Counted from the stretch's first letter, positions 9,988-19,283 are shown. The stretch is 64,000 nt of DNA from Cyclobacteriaceae bacterium (GCA_028285685.1 JANQOR010000028.1:124001-188000), one strand, 5' to 3'. Translations and numbers: made by a program. The notes: generated by a model from the letters alone, not told the origin.

Positions 9988-11079
9988 ATGGAACTAACCA
10001 AAGAAAATCTACTAAGAGCCCTTAGCCACGTACAAGATCCGGATCTAAAAAAAGACCTGGTGACGCTTGGCATGATTCAAAATATTCATGTTGGCGAAGG
10101 CAGAGCTGCTTTCGATGTGGTTTTGACTACACCTGCATGCCCCTTGAAGGAGGTAATCCGAAAAGATTGCGAAGAAGCGATTGCTAAGCATTTAGGCGAT
10201 GTGAAGCTGACTATCAACATGACTTCCGATGTTACCACTCAACGAAACGAAGGACCAGTTCTTCCTGGTGTAAAGAACATCATTGCAATTTCCTCTGGGA
10301 AGGGTGGAGTTGGAAAATCCACCATTTCTTCAAATCTCGCTGTAGCATTAGCCAGAACGGGTGCAGAAGTTGGACTAATCGATGCTGATATCTTCGGTCC
10401 TTCCATTCCAACTATGTTCAATTGCGAGTTCGAGCAGCCAACCGTAGTTCAAGAAGATGGGAAGAACAAGATTGTTCCACTGCAGCAATATGGGGTCAAG
10501 TTGCTATCAATTGGTTTTTTGACCAACAGTGAAGATGCGGTAGTATGGAGAGGACCTATGGCTAGTTCTGCCCTTAAGCAATTTATTGGTGACGCTAAAT
10601 GGGGAAATCTCGATTATTTGCTAATTGATCTTCCTCCTGGAACCAGTGATATTCACTTAACGCTGGTCCAAAGTGTGCCCGTAACCGGCGCGTTAGTGGT
10701 TACCACTCCCCAAAAAGTGGCCCTTGCAGACGCGCAGAAAGGAATTTCCATGTTTAGGCAGAAACAGATCAATGTACCTATCCTGGGACTCATAGAAAAT
10801 ATGTCATGGTTTACTCCCGAGGAGCTTCCTGACAATAAGTATTTTATCTTTGGGAAAGATGGAGGACGAAACTTAGCGGAAAAGAATGGTGTTGAACTAC
10901 TTGGGGAGATCCCAATTGTGCAATCCATACGCGAAAGTGGGGATAATGGATTCCCAGTTGTAATGAAGGAGGGTGAGGTTTCAACAGCTTTCAATACACT
11001 TGCTGAGCGGGTTGCGCAACAGGTAGCGATTAGAAATGCATCATTGGATGAGACTAAAAAGGTTGAAATGACCGTTTAA
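9988..11079 (+). CDS. Mrp/NBP35-family iron-sulfur cluster carrier ATPase
   Basis: A 363-residue P-loop ATPase that carries and delivers Fe-S clusters. An N-terminal MIP18/DUF59 domain (about 1-90) includes TPACPLKE. The deviant Walker A ISSGKGGVGKST lies near residue 102, and LIDADIFGPS and LLIDLPPGTSD follow. The CPxC pair used by many Mrp proteins for the bridging cluster is absent: the region reads MSWFTPEELPDNKYFIFG. The nifU-like gene starts 4 nt downstream, consistent with a shared Fe-S role. The first gene of the + strand run ending at 17,336. Confidence 0.93.
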   Translation: MELTKENLLRALSHVQDPDLKKDLVTLGMIQNIHVGEGRAAFDVVLTTPACPLKEVIRKDCEEAIAKHLGDVKLTINMTSDVTTQRNEGPVLPGVKNIIAISSGKGGVGKSTISSNLAVALARTGAEVGLIDADIFGPSIPTMFNCEFEQPTVVQEDGKNKIVPLQQYGVKLLSIGFLTNSEDAVVWRGPMASSALKQFIGDAKWGNLDYLLIDLPPGTSDIHLTLVQSVPVTGALVVTTPQKVALADAQKGISMFRQKQINVPILGLIENMSWFTPEELPDNKYFIFGKDGGRNLAEKNGVELLGEIPIVQSIRESGDNGFPVVMKEGEVSTAFNTLAERVAQQVAIRNASLDETKKVEMTV

Positions 11080-11083
11080 ACTT

Positions 11084-11359
11084 ATGCCTGAATTAATCGA
11101 TAGGATAGAAAGCGCATTGGAAAAAATCAGACCTTATCTTGAGGCTGACGGTGGAGATGTGAAGGTGGTCAAGATAGATAAGAATAAGAATGTGGTTTTG
11201 GAGTTGCTGGGAAACTGTGGGTCTTGTCCTATGTCTACAATGACCCTAAAAGCTGGCGTTGAAGAAGCTATCAAAAGAGAAGTACCAGAAATAAAAGGCG
11301 TCCATGCAGTCAACATCACTTCACCTGACGATCCCAACGCGAAGCTTCCGCACAGCTAA
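11084..11359 (+). CDS. NifU C-terminal-domain Fe-S scaffold protein
   Basis: A 91-residue protein consisting of a NifU C-terminal domain only, with the cluster-binding C45-x-x-C48 in LLGNCGSCPMSTMTLK. Such proteins (Nfu type) assemble and transfer [4Fe-4S] clusters to apoproteins. Its position directly after mrp supports a joint role in Fe-S delivery. The next gene's best start codon lies inside this gene, 56 nt before its stop, in another frame. Confidence 0.93.
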   Translation: MPELIDRIESALEKIRPYLEADGGDVKVVKIDKNKNVVLELLGNCGSCPMSTMTLKAGVEEAIKREVPEIKGVHAVNITSPDDPNAKLPHS

Positions 11360-14285
11360 CCGCAAATGGCAGCTATTTCTCTCCGTAATCCTCATTTTTA
11401 GTACCCATCCCTTCCTGGCACAGGACAGATGCGGTGCTGTTGCCCCTGATTCCAATGTGTTCGAGCCCTGGCTTCAAGAAAAAATTCAAAACAGAAGTAG
11501 ACGTTCACAGGTCAATGACCCAGCTAACGTATACGAAATTCCAGTAGTGGTACACGTCATTGAACCTACTTCAGGCAGCTTAAACATCACGGACGAACGA
11601 ATAGAAAGGCAAATTGAAATACTAAATGAAGACTTTCGAAGAACCAATGCGGATGCCACGAACACACCTACAGAATTTCTCCCTGTGGCTGCCGATACGG
11701 AAATACAGTTCACTTTAGCAAGGCAAGATCCAAATGGAAACCCCACGAATGGAGTTGTTCGAGTAAGAGGTACCAGAGATTGGTATAGCTCATTCATCCA
11801 TCTGGACCTTATCAGGTCTGAAAGCTACTGGCCTCCGGACAACTACCTGAACTTATTTGTTCTTGACCTGAATACATTCTTAGGATGGGCATCCTTCCCC
11901 ATCACCTCCATTCCTGGTATCAACAACACCTCTGACGACTCCATCTGGGATGGGGTGCTCGTAGATTATGAGTACTTTGGTGAAAACCCCTCCTCTTCCG
12001 CTTTTCCAAGCTTTGGCAGGACAGCAACCCACGAGATTGGACACTATCTTGGTCTGCGTCATATCTGGGGAGACGGGGGTTGCGGAGTAGATGATTTTGT
12101 GTCTGATACGCCTGAGGCAGACGATGACAATGGTGGACTATCCTCCCCTTGCACATTTCCAAAACCAGACGACAATACTGTCTGCGCTACACCGGAAATG
12201 TTTCAAAACTACATGGATTACACTGACGATGGGTGTATGAATCTTTTCACCGAAGGGCAGAAACTCCGTATGAGAACGGTGCTGGAAAATTCACCACGAA
12301 GACTTTCGCTAGTCTCTTCTCCCGGGTTGATCGAACCGACACGCTTTGCAAATGATCTGGCCGTTGCAAATGTGCTTTCGCCAAACGAGGGGCTGTGCGA
12401 TGGTGTAGTAAGCGCGATTGCTGAGGTCGCGAACTATGGAACCACTGTTATTAATTCGTATTCCGTAGGATTATTTGTTGATGGATCCCAGTTACAAGTT
12501 ATTGATCAATCTACTTCGCTTGATGTCGACAAGCAGGAGACCATCACATTCAGCAGTGAATTGGTTACTTCTACTCCTGCCGACATTGAAGTTCGTGTTA
12601 TCAGCGTAAATGGAGCAGCTGATGGGAATCCCTCCAACGACTCAGGATCGATTTCTCTTTTTCAATCATCAGCGATCTCTCTTCCTTTTTCTGAAAATTT
12701 TGAATCAAACCTGAATATCTTGGGAGATCACGGGGCGGGCTTCCCATGGGAGGTGGCCACTGCGATGAAAGAAACTAGCGTCAACAAAGCATTTCAGTTT
12801 AAATCCTTCGATAACACAACCGCATTTGGCAAAACGACTGCAATAAAGACACCAATCTTTGATCTTTCAGGCATTAATTCCGCAGAATTAGCCTTTAGCT
12901 ATGCCTATGCCCAGACATCTGGCACCTTTTGGGATGGCTTGTCAGTCAAAGTAAGCACGGACTGCGGTGCGACCTTTTCTGACGCGTTCATTTTCGATAG
13001 TTATGGCTCAGATCTGGCAACTGCAACCCAGACGGACAATTCATTTGCACCGCAAGGTCTGTCAGATTGGCGTGACACGACGATAAACATTACTCAGTTT
13101 GCTAATTCTGATGGTGTACAGTTTGTGTTCGCTGGTCAGAATGGAGGAGGAAATAACATCTATATAGATGACATCACTATCCGGCAAACGAATTTACGCC
13201 CCTTGGATGTCAGCGTGATTCAGGTAGAATCTCCCATCCTAACATGTAGAAGCAGTACTTCTGCCGATTTCCTTGTAAGAAACGTAGGTTTTGAGGAAAT
13301 CACCAGTTTAACATACACATATACCAGTGGTGGAAACAGCTTGACAGAAACGGTTGGAGATCTCTCAATCCTGTCCGGAGGATTTCAAACAATCAGTGTA
13401 GATATTGATCTGGCGGCGGGAGAAAACGAGAATAGGATGACCATTACTGATGTAAATGGCCTGCTGGACAATGACGTAAGCAACAACACCGTATTTTTCA
13501 CAATAAATAATGCTGATAATGCGGAGAATTATCCCCTCCTAGTCGATTTCGAGACGTCACATAACTGGTCATCTTTTACGGATTCTGAAACACAACTTTG
13601 GTCGAGGACATTGGCTAACTCCACATGGGCTTTGCAGGCAGATGCTTTCAATTCATCAGAGTTGGGTAGTCAGAGCTGGTTCATAAGCCCCAATTTAGGT
13701 ATTGGGACATTGGATAGTGCAGGTCTATCCTTCAAAGCTTCCTATGCAGAGCGGCCTGGCTTTACGGACCGACTTCAGGTGTTGATGTCTGTTAATTGCG
13801 GTGAGTCCTACACATTTGAATTGCTGAACGCCTCATCTGATTCACTGGCGATCACACAATCCACCTCTTCCTGGGTGCCAGAGTCGGATGCGGACTGGAA
13901 GGAATTCAACATAGACATGAAATCTTCGATTGCCTGGAGGGATGATATACGGCTGGCTTTCGTTTTCACCAATGGAAATGGTAACAACCTGTATATTGAT
14001 GATATTCATGTCGGCATCAAGCCAGATAACCTCGGTGGAGGCAGCATTCGACTGTTTCCAAATCCAGCCACATCTGTTTTCAACATTGCCTTTTCTCTTC
14101 CGGAAAGAGATGATGTTACGGTTCAGCTGATAGACATTTCTGGAAGAGTTATTTATACGCAGATGTTCGAGAATGTCTTAGATCAAGTGCTTGATTTCAA
14201 TACAATTTCCGAAGAAGGTTTTTATTTTGTGAAAATTACCGGGAATCAAATCAACGAAACGGAAAGACTGTACATTCGCCGTTAA
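11304..14285 (+). CDS. Secreted M43-family zinc metalloprotease with T9SS sorting domain
   Basis: A 993-residue exported protease. A basic N-terminus is followed by a hydrophobic signal segment (LFLSVILIFSTHPFLAQ), then a pappalysin-like M43 catalytic domain with the zinc motif H243EIGHYLGLRH and, downstream, NYMDYTDDGCMNLF (Met-turn region). Two similar beta-sandwich modules follow (each with NLYIDDI/NIYIDDITI), then a T9SS type A tail (RLFPNPATSVFNI...LIDISGRV). The ATG at 11304 overlaps the nifU-like gene by 56 nt. No later ATG precedes the signal segment, so either this start or a non-ATG codon is used. Presumably delivered to the cell surface or medium by T9SS. Confidence 0.9.
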   Translation: MQSTSLHLTIPTRSFRTANRKWQLFLSVILIFSTHPFLAQDRCGAVAPDSNVFEPWLQEKIQNRSRRSQVNDPANVYEIPVVVHVIEPTSGSLNITDERIERQIEILNEDFRRTNADATNTPTEFLPVAADTEIQFTLARQDPNGNPTNGVVRVRGTRDWYSSFIHLDLIRSESYWPPDNYLNLFVLDLNTFLGWASFPITSIPGINNTSDDSIWDGVLVDYEYFGENPSSSAFPSFGRTATHEIGHYLGLRHIWGDGGCGVDDFVSDTPEADDDNGGLSSPCTFPKPDDNTVCATPEMFQNYMDYTDDGCMNLFTEGQKLRMRTVLENSPRRLSLVSSPGLIEPTRFANDLAVANVLSPNEGLCDGVVSAIAEVANYGTTVINSYSVGLFVDGSQLQVIDQSTSLDVDKQETITFSSELVTSTPADIEVRVISVNGAADGNPSNDSGSISLFQSSAISLPFSENFESNLNILGDHGAGFPWEVATAMKETSVNKAFQFKSFDNTTAFGKTTAIKTPIFDLSGINSAELAFSYAYAQTSGTFWDGLSVKVSTDCGATFSDAFIFDSYGSDLATATQTDNSFAPQGLSDWRDTTINITQFANSDGVQFVFAGQNGGGNNIYIDDITIRQTNLRPLDVSVIQVESPILTCRSSTSADFLVRNVGFEEITSLTYTYTSGGNSLTETVGDLSILSGGFQTISVDIDLAAGENENRMTITDVNGLLDNDVSNNTVFFTINNADNAENYPLLVDFETSHNWSSFTDSETQLWSRTLANSTWALQADAFNSSELGSQSWFISPNLGIGTLDSAGLSFKASYAERPGFTDRLQVLMSVNCGESYTFELLNASSDSLAITQSTSSWVPESDADWKEFNIDMKSSIAWRDDIRLAFVFTNGNGNNLYIDDIHVGIKPDNLGGGSIRLFPNPATSVFNIAFSLPERDDVTVQLIDISGRVIYTQMFENVLDQVLDFNTISEEGFYFVKITGNQINETERLYIRR

Positions 14286-14311
14286 TTAATTAGGTTAGCT
14301 AAAAGATACCA

Positions 14312-15163
14312 ATGTCCTTTAAGAAACCAACCTCAATCAAAGATCTGCTCATTCATATAGCAGTCGTTCTGGGCTCCTCTATTTTCTTGGTAGTTTTCAT
14401 CTTTTACATCTATCTACCGCTTAGAACAAATCATGGTGAGACAATTACGGTTCCAGATGTTGTTGGCATGTCTCCTGAAGAGCTGAGCGAGTTTCTTGAT
14501 CGCAGAAATTTGCGATTTGAGGTGACAGAAGATAGCAGTTACTCCTCTGAGTTTGAACCCTTATCGGTGTTGAGACAAATCCCTAAGCCCAACACCAAGG
14601 TGAAAGAAAATCGAAAAATTTACGTTACTCTAAATGCTGAAAGGCCGCCATTGGTTCGGATGCCGAGAGTAGAGGATCTCTCGCTAAAAAGTGCTCAAAT
14701 GGTATTAAAGTCCTACGATTTAAAATTAGGAAAGATCAAATTCGTCCCTGATGACTTTTTCGGAGTAATCCTGGAAGCTAAGATGGATGGGAGAAATGTC
14801 CTTGAGGGTGAAAATATTGAGAAGGGATCGACCATCGACCTGGTGGCCGGCGATGGGTTTGGAAATACCATCTTTCAATCTCCCAACCTTATTGGTCTGG
14901 AGCAAGAAGAGGCCGAGGTGGTCATTATTGGTTCCGGACTCAAAGTTGGCAAGGTTAGGTTCACGACAATGGAGGAAGCCGGCTTTGTTGTACAAGATTC
15001 CCTTGGACTTGACATAATTGAGTATCGACCAGTTCCGCCAGGTAGTGTACAACAACAATATCCTGAAGCTGAGACGATTTTGAAAATCGGAGATCCAATA
15101 GACATCTGGATTTATCAACCGGATTCCCTACGATCAGGAACAACAATTCTTGACACTCAATGA
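14312..15163 (+). CDS. Membrane-anchored PASTA-domain protein
   Basis: A 283-residue protein with one N-terminal membrane segment (about residues 15-38, AVVLGSSIFLVVFIFYIYLPL) and about three PASTA repeats outside, starting TVPDVVGMSPEELSEFL, RMPRVEDLSLKSAQMVLK and QSPNLIGLEQEEAEVVI. PASTA domains usually sense peptidoglycan or muropeptides as part of kinases or penicillin-binding proteins. No catalytic domain is attached here, so it may be an anchor or partner of another envelope protein. Its stop overlaps the next ATG (ATGA), indicating translational coupling to the T9SS protein. Confidence 0.88.
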   Translation: MSFKKPTSIKDLLIHIAVVLGSSIFLVVFIFYIYLPLRTNHGETITVPDVVGMSPEELSEFLDRRNLRFEVTEDSSYSSEFEPLSVLRQIPKPNTKVKENRKIYVTLNAERPPLVRMPRVEDLSLKSAQMVLKSYDLKLGKIKFVPDDFFGVILEAKMDGRNVLEGENIEKGSTIDLVAGDGFGNTIFQSPNLIGLEQEEAEVVIIGSGLKVGKVRFTTMEEAGFVVQDSLGLDIIEYRPVPPGSVQQQYPEAETILKIGDPIDIWIYQPDSLRSGTTILDTQ

Positions 15164-17010
15164 GGGGCGGACTCTACATTTTATTGACTTTAGTTTTGCA
15201 GATTTCAATTGCACAACTGAAAGTCAGGCCCGTCGTAGATCATCCAAATCCATCAGGGAGGACGTCATCAATAAACAACATTGATCCTGCCTCACTTCCA
15301 TTCTGGGACGATTTCTCTATCGCAAACCGGACAGCTGACAGCATCCGAGTGTGGGGTCTGGACACCACACGACAGTGGGACTTTGAGCTAAGTTCAAATG
15401 TTTTTATCAATTCCACTTTGGCGATAAACCCACCTTCCTACAATGTTGCTACTTTCGATGGGCTCGACCGAAATGGAGATTTCTATGTAAGAGACAATAC
15501 TGCCACAGGCTTAGCAGACGAGCTGGTTTCTACCCCAATTGACCTAACCGGAAAAAGTGTAGGAGATGATATCTATTTTTCATTTTACTGGCAAGCTGGT
15601 GGAAATGTTGAAAAACCTGAGGAGGGAGATTCCCTTGTACTTCACTTTATGAATAGTGACTCCCTTTGGATACCAATCTGGCATGCTGAGGGAGGTGAAG
15701 ATCTTGACGAATCAATTTTCACACAGCAAATCATTGAAGTTACCACAGCTTTTTTCAGCGATAAATTCAGATTCAGATTTCAATCCTATGGAGACCTGGA
15801 TGGTCCGTTTGATGCATGGCATGTCGACTGGATCTACTTAAATGAGGGGCGCAACAATGTGGACATAGGCTACTTAGATCGAGCTTTTACTGGAGATTTG
15901 ACCTCCCCGTTAAAGCCGTTTAAATCGGTACCGCTTGTGCAATTCAATGTAGACAATCGATTTGTTACGAATCAACGAATCGAAGTAAGCAACCTGGATG
16001 CGACTGATCTTTATCCCATCGACGTAGCCTATACGATCAGTAACACGATCGACGATAATATCTTTATTAGCGATGCTGACCGCGCCTACGCGGTATTGTT
16101 TCCATTGGAGCAGGACACCATCACACTGTTGGATTCTGACCTAGTTCCGATCAATCTATCAGATGTTGATTTTTCAGGCATCACTGCCTACGATTCCGTT
16201 GTACTTCAGACAGCTATTTCATTAAAGTCTAACGATGGTGTACTAGACGGAACTGTTGTCGATCTGCGAATCAATGATACCATCCGTCAGAACTATACTT
16301 TACACAACTACTATGCATTTGATGATGGTACAGCAGAGTTTGCAGCTGGGACCAACATAAGAAACGGTCAGGTAGCAGTGCAATTCTGGGTAGAACAACA
16401 AGACACAATTACGCATGTGGATTTCAACTTCCCAAACATTGCCCCAATTCTACAATCGCCTCCAACCTTGACTTTGAAAATAATGCGTAGTCTTTCTCCT
16501 GAGTTTATGCTCACCTCTGAGCAGATAACCGTAGAGTACAATGAGTCAAGGGATTCCTTTACGAGATATGAGTTGAGTCGTCCGGTGGTGGTTACAGATA
16601 CTTTTTATGTAGCATACCAGCAATTCATCAATGATTACATTGGAATCGGCTTTGACAGAAGCAATCCGGATGCTGCACAGCACATTTTTGAAAATAAGGA
16701 TGGAGATTGGATCCAAAATGTGAGCCTGAGTGGTGCCCTGATGATTCGGCCAGTATTTCAAAATGGTCTTGAGTTTGTTTTAGGGAATGAGCCGCAGTCG
16801 GACCTTGTTGTCTACCCAAACCCGACAGCAGGAACGTTTAGAGTGGATGTGGATTATCAAAAAATTGAACTACTTGACTTGAGCGGAAGGGTTTTACATT
16901 CGGAAAAAAGTCGATCATTCCATGATATTTCTAATTTCCCACAGGGCGTATATTTGCTAAAAATTCACCTAAAAAATTCGCACCACATACAAAAAATCAT
17001 TCTGGAATGA
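15160..17010 (+). CDS. Secreted protein with T9SS type A sorting domain
   Basis: A 616-residue protein with a signal peptide (MRGGLYILLTLVLQISIAQ) and a C-terminal T9SS tail (DLVVYPNPTAGTFRVDV...LLDLSGRVL...GVYLLKI). The body is beta-rich, and an early part resembles a jelly-roll or MAM-like domain (FYWQAGGNVEKPEEGDSLVLHF and WHVDWIYLNEG). No catalytic motif is seen. It is probably a surface or secreted adhesion or binding protein. It is coupled by 4-nt overlaps to the PASTA gene before it and the rhodanese gene after it. Confidence 0.85.
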   Translation: MRGGLYILLTLVLQISIAQLKVRPVVDHPNPSGRTSSINNIDPASLPFWDDFSIANRTADSIRVWGLDTTRQWDFELSSNVFINSTLAINPPSYNVATFDGLDRNGDFYVRDNTATGLADELVSTPIDLTGKSVGDDIYFSFYWQAGGNVEKPEEGDSLVLHFMNSDSLWIPIWHAEGGEDLDESIFTQQIIEVTTAFFSDKFRFRFQSYGDLDGPFDAWHVDWIYLNEGRNNVDIGYLDRAFTGDLTSPLKPFKSVPLVQFNVDNRFVTNQRIEVSNLDATDLYPIDVAYTISNTIDDNIFISDADRAYAVLFPLEQDTITLLDSDLVPINLSDVDFSGITAYDSVVLQTAISLKSNDGVLDGTVVDLRINDTIRQNYTLHNYYAFDDGTAEFAAGTNIRNGQVAVQFWVEQQDTITHVDFNFPNIAPILQSPPTLTLKIMRSLSPEFMLTSEQITVEYNESRDSFTRYELSRPVVVTDTFYVAYQQFINDYIGIGFDRSNPDAAQHIFENKDGDWIQNVSLSGALMIRPVFQNGLEFVLGNEPQSDLVVYPNPTAGTFRVDVDYQKIELLDLSGRVLHSEKSRSFHDISNFPQGVYLLKIHLKNSHHIQKIILE

Positions 17011-17336
17011 GTGAAGATATAACCTGTCAAGAAGTAAAAAAGCGATTAGACGAAGGAGTGGTATTCCATTTCATTGATGTAAGGGAGGAATGGGAGCACA
17101 CCGAGGTAAATATCGGAGCAAAATGTTTTCCGCTTGGAGAACTCCCCCAGAATCTTGAAGCGTTGAATCAGTTCAAATCGGAAGAGATTGTGGTACATTG
17201 CAAGACCGGACCACGAGGAAACCGTGCCAAAAAGTATCTGACATCACAGGGGTTTACAAATGTAAGAAACATGCAGGGTGGAATTACGGAGTTCCTTGAA
17301 CTACAGGAATCTCCAGGACAAGCGGCCGGGGACTGA
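17007..17336 (+). CDS. Rhodanese-like domain protein
   Basis: A 109-residue single-domain rhodanese with active-site loop VVHCKTGPRGNRA (catalytic Cys65) and the conserved IDVREEWE start motif. It is cytoplasmic, and a sulfurtransferase or sulfur-carrier role is likely. It could relate to the Fe-S genes at the head of the same run, though four unrelated envelope genes lie between. Its 3' end overlaps the convergent M50 protease gene by 53 nt, so the two C-terminal coding regions share DNA on opposite strands. Confidence 0.88.
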   Translation: MSEDITCQEVKKRLDEGVVFHFIDVREEWEHTEVNIGAKCFPLGELPQNLEALNQFKSEEIVVHCKTGPRGNRAKKYLTSQGFTNVRNMQGGITEFLELQESPGQAAGD

Positions 17337-18438
17337 AGCAAATAATAAATATCACCAGGGCAATCCAGCCGATCACTTTTCTTCCTGTACTCAGATCCCG
17401 ATCCTCTACAACAGGTGGATGGTCCACACCTAGAAACCTTCCAATTAGCACTGAGAACAGCAGCCATCCTTGGTATCCTTCCCAGCCTGTGAACAGGTTG
17501 ATGAGAAATTGCAAAGTAAGTAGAACAGTGGCATAGAGAAGTCGGTCTTTTCTCTCCTTGAAAACACTATAGGCTGCTATGTAAACCACAATTAAGTAAA
17601 GACTAACGGAGACCAAGAAATCCCTAAGGCTACCCAAGGACAGATCCTGCATATCATCAATGCTCACCCAACCAAGACTTGCGTACAAAATGAAACATGT
17701 GAATAGTATTCTTGATATAACCGCGTGCTTCCGAGGGCCAAAAAGTCCAAAAAGGACATGGCCACCATCTAGCTGCCCAATGGGCAAAAGGTTGAGTGCC
17801 GTAAAGAAAAGCGCTAAGTAGCCAGCAAGCAGCCAGGGATAGTGCATAAGCTCATTTTCATGAGGGACCAAGTCTGGATCTGCAACGTAGCTTTTAAAGA
17901 AATCAAAAAGAAGATTTCCTCCTAGATGAATGACAATTCCTTCGCTCGCTTCAATCGCCTCATCAACCGTTTGGAATCGTTCATACTCCGGATGTATTTG
18001 ATAAATGTAATCCTGAGGCGGTAGGTTTGAGAATCCATAGTACAGAACTCCGAGTGCAATTACGAAACCTGCGATTGGTCCCGAGACGCCAACATCGAAG
18101 TATTTGAGCCTACTGTCGATATGTTCCCGAATCCTGATGAATGCACCCATCGTACCAATTGATGGGCTCAATATAAATCCAAACCATAGTGGGATGTAGT
18201 ATGGTAATGAAACCTCAATTTGGTGGTACTTGGCAGTAAAGTAGTGTCCAAATTCATGAACCGTTAAGATTGCTAAAAAGGGCAACGAAAAAGAAAATCC
18301 CGCAATAAAATCCGACCAGCTCATCCCCAGGATCAGGTATTTGTTTAGCATCCACTCCGTCCCGGCGAGGGTTGTCGTAATCAAGGTTATGATGAAGAGA
18401 ACCAGCTGGATCAGCTTCGTTTTCCGTTCTCTATCCAT
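17284..18438 (-). CDS. Site-2-protease-type membrane metalloprotease (M50)
   Basis: A 384-residue polytopic membrane protein with the intramembrane zinc motif H61EFGHYF and the second motif LNLLPIGQLDGGHVLF (NxxPxxxLDGG), which together define the M50 family. About seven hydrophobic segments are visible. S2P enzymes cleave membrane-bound regulators; no PDZ domain or obvious substrate gene is adjacent. The C-terminus extends 53 nt into the convergent rhodanese gene. The start overlaps the end of the HAD hydrolase gene by 8 nt, suggesting a two-gene operon with that hydrolase first. Confidence 0.92.
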   Translation of the reverse strand: MDRERKTKLIQLVLFIITLITTTLAGTEWMLNKYLILGMSWSDFIAGFSFSLPFLAILTVHEFGHYFTAKYHQIEVSLPYYIPLWFGFILSPSIGTMGAFIRIREHIDSRLKYFDVGVSGPIAGFVIALGVLYYGFSNLPPQDYIYQIHPEYERFQTVDEAIEASEGIVIHLGGNLLFDFFKSYVADPDLVPHENELMHYPWLLAGYLALFFTALNLLPIGQLDGGHVLFGLFGPRKHAVISRILFTCFILYASLGWVSIDDMQDLSLGSLRDFLVSVSLYLIVVYIAAYSVFKERKDRLLYATVLLTLQFLINLFTGWEGYQGWLLFSVLIGRFLGVDHPPVVEDRDLSTGRKVIGWIALVIFIICFSPRPLVLEIPVVQGTP

Positions 18439-19066
18439 TGCGAAAAATCTCCTTTAATTGTCTATCCGCATCAGTCACATGAATCGTGTTTATTCCACAA
18501 CTCTTTGCTCCTTCAATATTATCTGCTCTGTCATCCAAAAACAGCAATTTATTGGGATCCATTCCAATCTCTTCAATAACATGTTGATAACATTCTTTCC
18601 CTGGCTTCCTCAATCCAATATCCATTGAGAAGTAAGCCTTGTCTACAAATTCATGAAGGCTTGGTCTACCAGTCACATTACGAATCATTTCGTTATAGGC
18701 CTTCTCATGGATCACGTTGGAATTGCTTAAGATATATGTAGAAAATCGACTGCTCACTTCTGTGAGTATATCCATTCTCTCTTTTGGTAAGTTCTTTAAC
18801 ATGAGATTCCAAGTCATATCAAACTCACTATCATCAAGTGACATTCCCAGTAAATCGTTCACTCCGATCCTGAATTCCGCTGGAGAAATTCTATTAACCT
18901 CAAATTCTCTGAGCAGGGGTGCCGTAACAACCATCTCATGAATCTCCTCAACGTTCTTTTTTGCTACTTTGGAAAACGCTTCTATAACACGCGGATAGTC
19001 TAGTTCGATGATTACCTCCCCGAAATCAAAAATCACACCTTCGATACCCTTAAGTTGCTCTGACAT
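18431..19066 (-). CDS. HAD-superfamily hydrolase
   Basis: A 211-residue HAD subfamily IA phosphatase-like protein. Motif I is GVIFDFGEVIIELD, which has Asp-Phe-Gly rather than the second Asp, as is common in the v3 subgroup. Motif II is YILSNSN, a Lys sits in LRKPGKECY, and motif III is LFLDDRADNIEGA. The ATG at 19066 (MSEQLKGIEGV) is preferred over one at 19087, because it places motif I at the usual distance. The substrate is unknown. It is probably co-transcribed with the M50 gene. A perfect 40-nt palindrome lies 33 nt upstream. Confidence 0.87.
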   Translation of the reverse strand: MSEQLKGIEGVIFDFGEVIIELDYPRVIEAFSKVAKKNVEEIHEMVVTAPLLREFEVNRISPAEFRIGVNDLLGMSLDDSEFDMTWNLMLKNLPKERMDILTEVSSRFSTYILSNSNVIHEKAYNEMIRNVTGRPSLHEFVDKAYFSMDIGLRKPGKECYQHVIEEIGMDPNKLLFLDDRADNIEGAKSCGINTIHVTDADRQLKEIFRNG

Positions 19067-19098
19067 CCGTTGAATATTAGGGCGCAAATATGTAATAT

Positions 19099-19138
19099 TG
19101 CGCTCCCTTTTTCAAAGATCTTTGAAAAAGGGAGCGCA
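19099..19138. repeat. Perfect 40-nt palindrome between HAD gene and tRNA
   Basis: The segment reads identically on both strands, centred on AGATCT, with 20-nt arms and no spacer. It begins TGCGCTCCC and ends GGGAGCGCA. It lies between the divergent HAD hydrolase start (19066) and the tRNA 5' end (19159). It has no flanking T-run, so it does not look like an ordinary intrinsic terminator. It may be a protein-binding site, a REP-like element or an RNA hairpin in either leader. Confidence 0.9.
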
Positions 19139-19158
19139 TAGAACAGACGTAACTTCTT

Positions 19159-19232
19159 GGGCCCTTAGCTCAGTTGGTTAGAGCACCTGACTCATAATCA
19201 GGTGGCCGCTGGTTCGAGCCCAGCAGGGCCCA
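19159..19232 (+). tRNA. tRNA-Ile2 (CAT anticodon)
   Basis: A complete 74-nt cloverleaf with acceptor stem GGGCCCT/AGGGCCC, D-arm GCTCAGTTGGTTAGAGC, anticodon arm CCTGA-CTCATAA-TCAGG and T-arm GCTGG-TTCGAGC-CCAGC, ending in discriminator A. CCA is not encoded. The anticodon is CAT. The overall sequence resembles the minor isoleucine tRNA (ileX type) far more than elongator or initiator tRNA-Met, so the wobble C is probably converted to lysidine by TilS to read AUA. A Rho-independent terminator follows directly. Confidence 0.93.
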
Positions 19233-19240
19233 CAGAAATG

Positions 19241-19273
19241 AAACTCCACTAATTAGTATTGGTGGAGTTTTTT
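19241..19273 (+). terminator. Intrinsic terminator after tRNA-Ile2
   Basis: A 9-bp stem AAACTCCAC/GTGGAGTTT with a 12-nt loop is followed by a T-run. It ends only 11 nt before the GIY-YIG start codon, so that gene must use read-through or a start site within this short stretch. Confidence 0.85.
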
Positions 19274-19283
19274 ATTTCATTCA

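Noticed and set aside
19159..19232. tRNA-Met as the identity of the CAT tRNA
   Set aside because: The stems and overall sequence match the minor isoleucine tRNA pattern (ileX-like) more closely than either tRNA-Met; lysidine modification is assumed.
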